Below are positions 7,139 through 15,433 of a stretch of 32,978 bases of DNA, in pieces (positions within the stretch are counted from its first letter, which is position 1; each line of letters opens with the position of its first letter). The DNA is from Phycisphaerae bacterium (GTDB lineage: Bacteria; Planctomycetota; Phycisphaerae; UBA1845; PWPN01). Made by a program: the position numbers and the translations under genes. Below the pieces are notes generated by a model. The model was not told where the DNA came from, did not search any database, and worked only from the letters and a program-made list of their open reading frames with translations. The stretch lies in the NCBI GenBank assembly GCA_030372985.1, contig JAUCQB010000056.1, forward strand, positions 1 to 32,978, written 5' to 3'.

Positions 7139-10100
7139 TTGGGCAGCACCCAGTCCACATAGCGCGCGCGGCCCTTCTATGTCCTGAACGTAGTTTGCCG
7201 TAATGGTCTTATCGCTATCCATCACCACGGTGATCGGATTCTCGGTGCCAGTCGCATCGCCGCTCCAGTGACTGAAGCGATACCCTTCATCCGGGTCTGG
7301 GGCGGAGACATCGACCAACTCTCCAGCGGGGTATTGCATAGGCGCAGGATCTGGCGCTCCGGGAGTGGTCAGTATTCGGAGCGTGAATGTCTGCTGTGTG
7401 TACGTTCCCGCTGCGGTGGCTGTCTGCTCATCGACGATAGTCACGGCCTGATCAGTCGGTGTTATCCAGCCTGCTACATCCTTGAACGAGAGGGAGTGGC
7501 TTCCGACTTGGAGATTGGTCAGCGTCATTCCGCTGCTCTGCCAATCGCCCCCGTCAACACGCCACTGAGCTCCGGCAGACACGGCCTCTGGCGGGCCGAT
7601 CGTCACCTGGAGGGAGCCGGGCGGCGGTGTGTAGGCTCCGGTCGTGGAAGTCGTCTGGCCGGCGACAACGTCCACGGCCTGATCGACCGGCCTCATCCAG
7701 CCCGGTATGTCGCTGAACGAGATGGTGTGGTTTCCTATCGAGAGCGCCGTTGCCGTCGCCCCGCTCTCCTGCCAAGTTCCCCCATCGACACACCACTGGG
7801 CCCCGGCGTCGATCGCCTCCTGCGGTGAGATCATCACCTGAACGGACCCGAGGATACCGCCAGGCTGGCTATCCCCACTGTCTGAGGTGGCATCTGAACC
7901 GTCGCAGTCCTGGTCGATGTGGTCGTTGGGCATGTCCGATGCCCCGGGGTGGCTGTTCGGATCGTAGTCGTTGCAGTCTGTGTTGTCCGGCACGTAGCCC
8001 GACGGAGCCGTGCAGGCCTCAGTCATGTTGCTGGCGTCGCCGTAGCCGTCGCCGTCGGCGTCGACGTAGAAGGTGGTGCTTACGCTCTCGTCGATGGTAT
8101 TGTCGCAGTCATCATCAACGCTATTGCACGTCTCGGTGGCACCGGGATGGATCGCGATGTTGCCGTCGTCGCAGTCCGCGCTGTTAGATACGTAACCTTC
8201 GGGCGGAGTGCATACCTGGATGCCGTCGTTCGGAGTCCCGTACATGTCGCCATCGGCGTCGCGGTAGAAGGTGTTCGAGACACCCTCGTCGACCTTGGTG
8301 TCGCAGTCGTCGTCCAGACCGTTGCACACTTCGGTCGCACCTGGATGGACGGCGTTGTTGCCGTCGTCGCAGTCGGTGTTATCGGCCACGTAGCCCGTCG
8401 GCGCGACGCAGGCCTTGGTCGTGTTGCCGGCGTCGCCGTAGCCGTCGCCGTCGAGATCGGCGTGGAAGGTGGCCTTCACGCCCTCGTCGATTCTACTGTC
8501 GCAGTCGTCGTCTACGCCGTTGCATGTCTCGGCGGCGCCGGGTTTGATGGCAGCGCTCGTATCGTCGCAGTCCCGGTTGTTCATCACGTAGCCCGCCGGC
8601 ACGCTGCAGGCCTGCTCGCTGACTGTCGGATTGCCGAATCGGTCACTGTCTGCATCAGCGTAGAATGTGGTCTTCACCTCCTCGTCGATGACGCCATCGC
8701 AATCGTCGTCGATGCCGTTGCAGGCCTCGGCCGTGCCAGGATGGACGGCGGCGGCGTTGTCATCGCAGTCCGTACCGTCAGTCACATAGCCCGGCGGCGC
8801 AGTGCAGGCCTCGGTCGTGCTACCGGCATCGCCGTACGTGTCGCCATCCGTGTCGGCGTAGAACGTGCTCTTCACCTCCTTGTCGATGGAGGTGTCGCAG
8901 TTGTTGTCCACGCCGTCGCACACTTCGGTTGCGGCCGGGTTGATGGCGGCGTTAGTGTCGTCGCAGTCCGTGTTGTCCGGCACGTAGCCCGCCGGCAGTT
9001 CGTCCGCGTAGGTAACATTGTTCGGGTCGCCGAACGTGTCCTCGTCCACGTCGCGGTAGTATGCGTTGCTGACACCCTCGTCGATGAAGGTGTCGCAATC
9101 GTTGTCCACGCCGTCGTGGACCTCCGTCGCGGCCGGATTGATGGCATTGTTGGCATCGTTGCAGTCCATTCTATTCGTCACGCAGCCCGTCGGCTGCGAG
9201 CAGGACTGCTGGCCGACGGCGGCATTGCCGTAGCCGTCGCCGTCGACATCTGCGTAGAAGGTGGCCTTCACGCCCTCGTCGATTTCACCGTCGCAGTCGT
9301 CATCCACGCCGTTGCACGTTTCCGTGGCACCCGGGTTGACCGCCGCCGACGAGTCGTCGCAGTCGGTGCTCTCGGCGGCAGATCCGTTCGGCTGTGTGCA
9401 GGCCTGCTGGGCGACAACGGTCGTGCCGTAGTTGTCCCCGTCGAGGTCCTGGTACCAGGTCGGTCCGACGGCCCCCTCGTCGGTCTGACCGTCGCAGTTG
9501 TTGTCGACGCTGTCGCAGACCTCGGTCGCGGCCGGGTTGATCAGCGCGTTGCCATCGTCGCAGTCGGTGCCATCCGCCACGTAGCCCACGGGGGCGTCAC
9601 AGGCCTCGGTGGTGATCGATGCATTCCCGTACGTATCGCTGTCGGCGTCGGCATAGTACGTCGTTGCCGGCTCGACCGTCACAGTCACGCTGGTGCGGCT
9701 GGAACTCTCGCACAGCGTCGTCTTGTTGTGGGCCGCCGCGTAGTAGATCGTCGTTGCGGCCGGGCTCACCGACGGCGAACCGGTGCCGAATGGCGTGCCG
9801 CCCGCGGCCGTTGTGTACCACACCGTCTCCTCGCCGGTACCGACTGAGGCCGAGAGATTCGAGGATCCGCCGACACTGCAGATCGTGCTCGGCGTGGCCG
9901 ACGCACTGCTCGGAGCGGCCGGAAGCGGATTGACCGTGATGGCGATCGATCCGCAACCCGTGCTCCATGAACCATCGGCGTCCCTGCGAGCACGGATGTA
10001 ATATGTCCCGGACGATGTCGCGACGTACGTCTGGCCCGAATTCTTCGGATCGGTCAGCGCGCCGCACGATGTTCCCTGCCAATACCACGTGACACCGGCG

Positions 10101-11965
10101 GGCGGCGCGCCGGTCCGGTTCAACAGCTTGTCACCGCACATGTTGTCGGAGGCGGTTGGGTCGCCCGGTGTCGCCGGGTTGGTCGCACCGACCGCATCGA
10201 CCGCGTCGGCCCGGCCGTAGCCGTATATGGGGTCCCAGCCTAGGCTGCCCAGATTTACCGCAGTGCTCTGGACGAGGTTGCGGATCGCGGAGTTCGTGTC
10301 GGAGGGTCTGGCACTCCAGGCCTGGGCGCAGAGGGCAGCAACATGCGGGGCCGCTGCGGACGTTCCGTAGAATGTGGTCGGGAAGCCGCCATTGCCCGTA
10401 ACTGACATGCCATCCACGCCGACCATGTCCGGCTTATTACGATAAATCAGCGTGGGAAAATCGATGCGGACCGGCCCCCGAGAGCTGAATGGTTCGATTA
10501 CGTCCGGCGTGCTCCACCTGACAGCCCCGCAGGCCATCGCGTTGACCGCGGATGGGTGGCCCCAGATACTTCCGGTCGCCGCGTATCGCTCAGTGAACCA
10601 ACCGTCGCCCCAACTCGTTATCTTCAGATGGCGGCTTGCGCCAGAGTACCGGCTAATGACGACGTAAACATAGGCTCCGCTGGCGCCGTTGTTGATGACT
10701 GCTGTGTACTCTACGGGGTTGTCATTGCCATCCTGTACGGCATCGGAGACAGCATAGACCTTGTCACCGGTGCTGTCGGTGAGCAACAGGTCGTAGTCGT
10801 TGCGGGAGCCGCCCCACGAATCGTTCCATTGGAGCGCGACTGCAACGACACCGCCGTTGCCCGGAACGTAGGTCTTGATGTGCCAGTCGCCGCCCCCGAA
10901 GTCTTGGACGTTCATCGAGGTGCCGCCGATCGTTCTAGCCATGCCGACATACTGGCTTTCGTGATAGTACCCGCCGCTCTGGCCGTCCGGCGTGTACGCG
11001 GAGTTCCCGGCAGCGCTGACATAAATCGCGCCGTTGGCGACAGCCTGGTTAATCCGGGTGACGATCGGGCCGTCCTCAAAGAACGGCTCATCCGCAAAGC
11101 CCAAGTCGTCGCAGATCACGTTGCAGTTGAAGGTCGAGTCAAGGGTGCTGATGGCGGTGATCATTTCCGCGCTGGTTCCGGGGTTGGAGAATGCGAGAGC
11201 GGCACCCGGAGCCAGGTCGTGCACGATCTCCATCATCGCTGTCCCCTCGGCCCCGGCGTACAGATTGCCGTCGGCGCGAGCCGACCGGGCCTGGCAACTT
11301 GCCGGGATATCACCGGATGCCTGGGAAGCGCCGATCCCGTTAATGCCGTCGGAGATGATGCCCACCTTCCGGCCTGCACCGTTAAAGCCCCAGGTACTGC
11401 GGACGCTGTCGCAGCGATGGACCCAGTCGCCCTGCGAGTTGACCGGACCGCTCCGCGTCATGGCGTATGCCGGAAGACGGATGAGTCTCACACCCTCGAC
11501 GGATGCAAGCGAGGTCACCTGGTCGTAGGCAAGCCGGCACTGGATGAGACGCGCCTCGGGCACGAGCAGTTCAATCTTGCCCCCAGCATTGGCGATAGCC
11601 GCCGCCACCACCTGCGGGTCGCCGCTGTGCTCGACGTAGCATTGAATCATCCCGACGTCATCGACCTTGCGGAACCGGTTGGAAAGCAGGCTCGGGCGAC
11701 TGCGAAGCACCTCGTCGCGGCCAGCCGCTCGGGACGAGATCTGGGCAACGGATACGCGGAGGTCCGCCGAGACTTTTCGTTGAGCCGGCGTCAGGTTCGC
11801 CTTGTCTCCAAAGGCATAGGGCTCGGCAGCCTGCAGATCCCGCACCGCCGGCCCGGCGGCATGCTGGCCTGGCGCCAGCTGTGCCACAGCACCAGTCGCA
11901 CAGAGTAGAAGGACGGCGATCTTGCACAAGGTTCCGACCCGGCAGGCATCAATCGAGCGTAACAT
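7076..11965 (-). CDS. giant secreted subtilisin-fold (S8-like) protease with MopE-type repeats
   Basis: A 1,629-residue exported multidomain protein. Signal peptide 1-28 (KIAVLLLCATGAVA). Peptidase domain about 190-595: D206 in VGIISDGING, N321 in SAAGNSAYTP and S536 in GTSAAAPHVAALCAQ match subtilisin. The His position is E240 in AEGTAMMEIVHDLAPGA, as in sedolisins. A beta-rich insert (about 345-458) sits inside the domain. Two Ig-like segments span 600-767. Nine repeats of about 66 residues (768-1358) follow, each with DxDGDxYG, a CxxPxGYV turn, DCDD and a D-rich C..G.D.DCD..IDE end, as in the MopE metal-binding motif. Then come two PEGA-like repeats (1373-1526), an InlB/Flg_new-type repeat (1527-1594) and a C-terminal tail CGLG-hydrophobic-MRRR. 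The ATG at 11965 has GGAGG 6 bases upstream; the longer frame from 12079 lacks this. It is divergent from the sigma factor gene. The substrate is unknown. Confidence 0.85.
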   Translation of the reverse strand: MLRSIDACRVGTLCKIAVLLLCATGAVAQLAPGQHAAGPAVRDLQAAEPYAFGDKANLTPAQRKVSADLRVSVAQISSRAAGRDEVLRSRPSLLSNRFRKVDDVGMIQCYVEHSGDPQVVAAAIANAGGKIELLVPEARLIQCRLAYDQVTSLASVEGVRLIRLPAYAMTRSGPVNSQGDWVHRCDSVRSTWGFNGAGRKVGIISDGINGIGASQASGDIPASCQARSARADGNLYAGAEGTAMMEIVHDLAPGAALAFSNPGTSAEMITAISTLDSTFNCNVICDDLGFADEPFFEDGPIVTRINQAVANGAIYVSAAGNSAYTPDGQSGGYYHESQYVGMARTIGGTSMNVQDFGGGDWHIKTYVPGNGGVVAVALQWNDSWGGSRNDYDLLLTDSTGDKVYAVSDAVQDGNDNPVEYTAVINNGASGAYVYVVISRYSGASRHLKITSWGDGWFTERYAATGSIWGHPSAVNAMACGAVRWSTPDVIEPFSSRGPVRIDFPTLIYRNKPDMVGVDGMSVTGNGGFPTTFYGTSAAAPHVAALCAQAWSARPSDTNSAIRNLVQSTAVNLGSLGWDPIYGYGRADAVDAVGATNPATPGDPTASDNMCGDKLLNRTGAPPAGVTWYWQGTSCGALTDPKNSGQTYVATSSGTYYIRARRDADGSWSTGCGSIAITVNPLPAAPSSASATPSTICSVGGSSNLSASVGTGEETVWYTTAAGGTPFGTGSPSVSPAATTIYYAAAHNKTTLCESSSRTSVTVTVEPATTYYADADSDTYGNASITTEACDAPVGYVADGTDCDDGNALINPAATEVCDSVDNNCDGQTDEGAVGPTWYQDLDGDNYGTTVVAQQACTQPNGSAAESTDCDDSSAAVNPGATETCNGVDDDCDGEIDEGVKATFYADVDGDGYGNAAVGQQSCSQPTGCVTNRMDCNDANNAINPAATEVHDGVDNDCDTFIDEGVSNAYYRDVDEDTFGDPNNVTYADELPAGYVPDNTDCDDTNAAINPAATEVCDGVDNNCDTSIDKEVKSTFYADTDGDTYGDAGSTTEACTAPPGYVTDGTDCDDNAAAVHPGTAEACNGIDDDCDGVIDEEVKTTFYADADSDRFGNPTVSEQACSVPAGYVMNNRDCDDTSAAIKPGAAETCNGVDDDCDSRIDEGVKATFHADLDGDGYGDAGNTTKACVAPTGYVADNTDCDDGNNAVHPGATEVCNGLDDDCDTKVDEGVSNTFYRDADGDMYGTPNDGIQVCTPPEGYVSNSADCDDGNIAIHPGATETCNSVDDDCDNTIDESVSTTFYVDADGDGYGDASNMTEACTAPSGYVPDNTDCNDYDPNSHPGASDMPNDHIDQDCDGSDATSDSGDSQPGGILGSVQVMISPQEAIDAGAQWCVDGGTWQESGATATALSIGNHTISFSDIPGWMRPVDQAVDVVAGQTTSTTGAYTPPPGSLQVTIGPPEAVSAGAQWRVDGGDWQSSGMTLTNLQVGSHSLSFKDVAGWITPTDQAVTIVDEQTATAAGTYTQQTFTLRILTTPGAPDPAPMQYPAGELVDVSAPDPDEGYRFSHWSGDATGTENPITVVMDSDKTITANYVQDIEGPRALCGLGAAQSVIGVALGLGFMQMRRRLWA
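7894..9665 (-). repeat. nine tandem repeats of about 198 bp inside the protease gene
   Basis: The period is visible in the recurring CTCGTCGA (end of each unit) and GTCGCAGTC segments spaced about 198 bases apart (for example near 8086, 8284, 8484, 8682). Each unit encodes one 66-residue Asp-rich module; the last (nearest 7894) is incomplete. The modules differ at many codons, so this is an old expansion and not a recent slip. Unit 3 has lost one Cys (EVHDG) and unit 4 has lost the Cys before the PAGYV turn. Such units are prone to misassembly, so the copy number should be treated with care. Confidence 0.85.
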
Positions 11966-12173
11966 GTGAGACCTCCATAGGTTGCGTTGTGACTTGTCTG
12001 CCGCTGCGGCCTCGGTTTTGGAGGGGAGCCGGCCGTCCCGGCCTCCCGTCCCCAACCCTCTCTGAGCAGCGGCGAGCACACAGGCTCTTCCTTTGAGGCG
12101 GGAATCGGGCGCGCACTGAACGGCAACGCTGCGCTTTTAGAGGAATTCGGGCGCGAAAGATGAGAGGAATACC

Positions 12174-12202
12174 TTGAAGGCCACAAGCTAAGTCGTTATG
12201 CT
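12174..12202 (+). promoter_or_regulatory. candidate sigma-70-type promoter upstream of the sigma factor gene
   Basis: TTGAAG at 12174-12179 and TATGCT at 12197-12202 are separated by exactly 17 bases and match four of six positions each of the -35 and -10 consensus. Transcription would start near 12209, leaving a leader of about 40 bases before the TTG start at 12251. The 285-base region is shared with the divergent protease gene. I see no ECF-type -35 (GGAAC) that I would defend. Confidence 0.3.
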
Positions 12203-12250
12203 GTAAGAAGTTGAATTCATGTCCTCCTCTTCGCGAAAGCGGGTGTTCAC

Positions 12251-12874
12251 TTGGCTTCGAATGAAGGTGACCGTCTTCGGCGGGCCACAGGGGGAGACGA
12301 AAAGGCTCTGGTCGAACTGCTGGAGCAGCACGACGCCCAGTTGCGTCATCGCCTCGCCGGAAAGATCCCTGAGCGATGGCAGTCCATTCTCTCAGAGGAA
12401 GACGTGCTCCAGCAGACTTACTGCGACGCCTTCGTGGACATTGGCAGTCTCCGAGGGCGTACCCACGCGGCGTTTGTCGCCTGGCTCCTTACCCTGGCCG
12501 ATCGGAATCTCCTGGATGCGATTCGCATGCTTGAGACCGACAAGCGGGGTGGGAACTGGCACCGAATCGAGCCCAGCGCAGACTGCGATACGTTCGTGAC
12601 TCTGTTCGAGTACCTTGGCGGTACCAGTAAGACGCCTAGCCGGCAGGCGGCCAGGGAGGAGGCGAAAGCGGCTCTTGAGAAGGCGCTTCGGAGCCTCCCG
12701 GAGGCCCACCGCCGCGTGGTCATGATGTACGAGATCGGGGGGCGTTCGCTCGAGGAGGTGGCCAAGGCACTGGATCGAACCACGGGGGCGGCCTGGATGA
12801 TGCGATGCCGCGCTCTTCGGCGCCTCGCGGAGATGATGGGCACGGCCTCTAAGTTTCTAACCGGTTCGACGTGA
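12251..12874 (+). CDS. ECF-type RNA polymerase sigma factor
   Basis: The 207-residue protein has sigma region 2 at about residues 15-95 (LSEEDVLQQTYCDAFVDI, FVAWLLTLADRNLLDAIRML) and region 4 at about 140-195 (LRSLPEAHRRVVMMYEIGG, then the HTH SLEEVAKALDRTTGAAWMMR). The spacing and lack of regions 1 and 3 are typical of ECF factors; the style is that of planctomycete ECFs linked to Ser/Thr kinases. There is no anti-sigma gene beside it. Instead the stop overlaps the GTG start of a membrane kinase by four bases (GTGA), indicating translational coupling. The start is TTG at 12251. No ATG is available in this frame back to the TGA at 12212, so the start is uncertain by a few codons. It likely controls part of its own cassette, which is an inference. 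Confidence 0.85.
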   Translation: MASNEGDRLRRATGGDEKALVELLEQHDAQLRHRLAGKIPERWQSILSEEDVLQQTYCDAFVDIGSLRGRTHAAFVAWLLTLADRNLLDAIRMLETDKRGGNWHRIEPSADCDTFVTLFEYLGGTSKTPSRQAAREEAKAALEKALRSLPEAHRRVVMMYEIGGRSLEEVAKALDRTTGAAWMMRCRALRRLAEMMGTASKFLTGST

Positions 12875-14472
12875 GGTCGGGCGCTCGTTTTACGCCTATG
12901 AGAACGGACGACGTTACAGGATCGCTTATGCCGACGGATGCTTTGCCTATCCCTGATCCCGCGTTGGCTCGGAGGCGGGAGGTGATCGAGGCCGGGAGGC
13001 AGGACGCCCAGCCCTGGAAGAACCTTGTTTCCGAGCCGCCGGGCGGTGTGCCTTCCCCGTCGCCAAACGCCTTTCCGGGCTACGAGATAATCGGAGAGAT
13101 TCACCGCGGCGGCCAGGGGATCGTGTACAAGGCTATTCAGGTTTCCACACGTCGCATCGTGGCAGTCAAGGTCCTCCTTGAAGGTGCTCTCGCCAGTGAG
13201 CAGTCGCACTGGCGCTTCGAGCGCGAAGTCAAACTCATCGCGGCCCTGAGGCACCCCAACATCGTCGTGATCCACGACAGCGGTATTGCCCAGGGACGGT
13301 ACTACTTTGCGATGGAGTATGTTCCCGGCCCGCCGTTTGACACCCACGTCCGGCTGGCGAAGCTGTCCGTTCGCGAGATCGTCGAGTTGTTCTGCCAGGT
13401 TTGCGACGCGGTGAGCTATGCCCACCGGCATGGAGTCATCCATCGGGACCTGAAGCCATCGAACATACTGGTTGGTGAAGACGGGAAACCACAGGTTCTG
13501 GACTTCGGTCTTGCCAAGGCGACTGATGACGAAGTGACCATGGCCGAGCGATCTCTGACCACCATGCCGGGCCAGCTGCTGGGCACGCTTCGGTACATGT
13601 CACCGGAGCAGGCTAAGGGAGTTTCTGAGGCCATCGACACGCGAACCGACGTTTATGCCTTGGGCGTGATTCTCTATGAAGTCTTGGCCGGTGTTGTGCC
13701 GTACGCGACGAATGTCGAGCTTGCCAGCGCCCTGAGGAACATCCAGGACACGGACCCGGTCAGACCCTCACGTCATCGCCGTGAGGTCAACTCCGAACTG
13801 GATGCGATCGTGCTCAAGGCGATGCACAAGGATCCGGATCGGCGGTATCCGTCGGCGGCAGAGTTCTGCGAGGAGCTGAAGGCGTGGCTGGACGGCCGGC
13901 CAGTGACGGCCAAGTCGGACAATGCGTTCTACGTGCTCCGCAAGCTGGCCGTGCGCCACTATTTTCAAACCTCGATGGTTGCTGCCCTGATTGCCGCCGT
14001 CGTAGGTTTTGGGCTCATCTCCTTTCAGCTGCAGCGGCGTACCTTGGCTTCTGAGGACAGTCTCAAGAGGATCAACCAGGACTTCGCAACTTACATCACC
14101 GAACTGGAGGGGCGCCTCGGGCAAGCGGCCGCCAACACCGGACAGCATTTGCTTGGGTACTTCTTGCTCGAGTGGCATGCCGGGCACATTGACGCGGCCC
14201 GCGAGATTCAGAGGCAGATCCCGCGTGAGTCTCCGGAGTTTGCGGTAGCGGCATTCCTGCTCGACGACGGTGTATCCGAAGGAGATCTTCGGGCGACGCC
14301 CAAGATCGGTGAATCACTCGTGCTCTTTGCCGTGGGAGAACGGCACCTCAAGGCGGGAGAGTGGGACGAGGCGAAAGAGGCGTTTGCTCAATACGCGAGG
14401 CAATACCGGGGGCTTTACCTGCCCCTGGTCGAGGCCCGGCTTCAAGAGATTGCGCGTCACACCGAAAGGTAG
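12871..14472 (+). CDS. membrane-anchored Ser/Thr protein kinase (Hanks type)
   Basis: The 533-residue protein has a cytoplasmic kinase domain at about 71-340. Its landmarks are the Gly loop GEIHRGGQGIVYKA, K100 in VAVKVL, E118 in FEREV, catalytic D193 in HRDLKPSN, metal-binding D211 in DFGLAKA and YMSPEQA. All residues for activity are present. One membrane helix (about 368-387) is followed by a short coiled coil and about 120 residues outside, ending in a TPR-like segment (EWDEAKEAFAQYAR), probably a sensor or docking part. The gene is coupled to the sigma gene by a GTGA overlap. In-frame ATGs at 12898 and 12928 are alternative starts; AGGA lies 8 bases before the latter. The second kinase in the window (31956-32940) shares a 22-residue identical run here (13783-13848) starting EVNSELDAIV. 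The sigma factor is its likely partner. Confidence 0.9.
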   Translation: MRSGARFTPMRTDDVTGSLMPTDALPIPDPALARRREVIEAGRQDAQPWKNLVSEPPGGVPSPSPNAFPGYEIIGEIHRGGQGIVYKAIQVSTRRIVAVKVLLEGALASEQSHWRFEREVKLIAALRHPNIVVIHDSGIAQGRYYFAMEYVPGPPFDTHVRLAKLSVREIVELFCQVCDAVSYAHRHGVIHRDLKPSNILVGEDGKPQVLDFGLAKATDDEVTMAERSLTTMPGQLLGTLRYMSPEQAKGVSEAIDTRTDVYALGVILYEVLAGVVPYATNVELASALRNIQDTDPVRPSRHRREVNSELDAIVLKAMHKDPDRRYPSAAEFCEELKAWLDGRPVTAKSDNAFYVLRKLAVRHYFQTSMVAALIAAVVGFGLISFQLQRRTLASEDSLKRINQDFATYITELEGRLGQAAANTGQHLLGYFLLEWHAGHIDAAREIQRQIPRESPEFAVAAFLLDDGVSEGDLRATPKIGESLVLFAVGERHLKAGEWDEAKEAFAQYARQYRGLYLPLVEARLQEIARHTER

Positions 14473-14482
14473 TCAGGACGCA

Positions 14483-15367
14483 ATGAACGCCAAACAGGAT
14501 AGCTACGATCGACACGCTGCGGCTCCGCATGGGCAGGCTCGTGTTTCTGTACTTCGGCCGAGGCTGCGCCGGGCGAGCCCCTCTGCGACGTTTCGTGGTT
14601 TTTCACTGCTTGAACTGCTCGTGGTCATCGCGATGATCGCATTGCTCATCGCCATCCTGATACCGGCCCTAGTCCAGGCGCGGCGGCGGGTCAACCAGCT
14701 CGTCTGCCAGACAAACCTCAGCACCATCGCCAAGGGCTGGCATCTTTACCTGGCGGCCTCTGGGAGCAAGTTCCTCAAGTCCGGGCCCGGCTTGGACAAT
14801 GTGCAGGTCAACTTCGGGGGTAAACAGGGCCGGATCGCCGCGTTCCAGGGTCCCAAGCGCTTAAACCCTTCGCTGCATCTGCCGCCGGTCACCTGGTCGG
14901 ACGAGGCGGCACGGATCTTCCGATGCCCGTTCGACTCCGGCAGCGGCCGGGCCCAGCCCACGTTTTTCGACTATCAGGGCAGCAGCTACCAGATGAACCA
15001 CCTTCTGGTCGGCCCGCCCGGCCCGCCGGGCCTGCAGCCCAAGCCGGGAGATCCCTGCTTCGCCGTCCTGGAGAGGGCATTCAAGGAGGTAACCGACTTG
15101 AACACCGGCTCGCTTGCCAACGAAGCCAAACTCCTGCTGGCCGGAGACTGCGGCTGGTATAACGCCTGGGAGTCGGGCATCGGACCCAAGGATCACATCG
15201 ACTGGCATGGCAGGCCCATGTGGCACAACCTCGCCTTCATGGATGGCCATGTGAAGCTCACACGGATTCGCAAGGGCATGCACACCACGTCGGACTACAC
15301 CGTGATTCCGTCCAGGCAGGAGCAGGTCGAGGTGTGCACGTGCCAGCAGGAGATCTTGTGCGACTAG
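14483..15367 (+). CDS. pseudopilin-like secreted protein with prepilin signal
   Basis: The 294-residue protein has a long 39-residue basic leader, the prepilin peptidase site RG|FSLLELLVV (cleavage after G39, Glu at +5) and a hydrophobic helix to about residue 65. The rest is a globular domain of the planctomycete DUF1559-like type, including NLAFMDGHV near the C-terminus. It ends with RIRKGMHTTSDYTVIP and a terminal CTCQQEILCD. The cut helix would place the protein in a type II secretion or type IV pilus-like fibre. It starts 10 bases after the kinase stop, with AGGA before the ATG. The paralogue at 31098-31937 shares the FMDGHV block, the RIRKGxHTTxxYTVIP block and a terminal CxC-x5-C tail. 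No prepilin peptidase or assembly ATPase is in the window. Confidence 0.85.
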   Translation: MNAKQDSYDRHAAAPHGQARVSVLRPRLRRASPSATFRGFSLLELLVVIAMIALLIAILIPALVQARRRVNQLVCQTNLSTIAKGWHLYLAASGSKFLKSGPGLDNVQVNFGGKQGRIAAFQGPKRLNPSLHLPPVTWSDEAARIFRCPFDSGSGRAQPTFFDYQGSSYQMNHLLVGPPGPPGLQPKPGDPCFAVLERAFKEVTDLNTGSLANEAKLLLAGDCGWYNAWESGIGPKDHIDWHGRPMWHNLAFMDGHVKLTRIRKGMHTTSDYTVIPSRQEQVEVCTCQQEILCD

Positions 15368-15433
15368 GACAAGGAGAACGGACTCCGGATTAGAGAGGCG
15401 GCAATCGTGAAGCCCACCGAAAGGAGCAAGAAC

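Noticed and set aside
7894..9665. Regular 198-base repeats considered as a CRISPR array
   Set aside because: The units are far too long, are coding throughout and have no short repeat with unique spacers.
7919..9847. 642-codon plus-strand open frame opposite the protease repeats
   Set aside because: It is the antisense of the nine Asp-rich repeats. The GAC/GTC-rich units leave the other strand open, and its Val/Ala/Arg pattern simply follows the 198-base period.
10556..11908. 450-codon plus-strand open frame opposite the protease domain
   Set aside because: It is antisense to the signal peptide and catalytic domain of the protease; no motif of its own.
12190..12220. Ten-codon minus-strand frame (MNSTSYSITT) with GGAGG in front
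   Set aside because: The GGAGG is only 2 bases from the ATG, too close for normal initiation, and it lies across the candidate sigma promoter.
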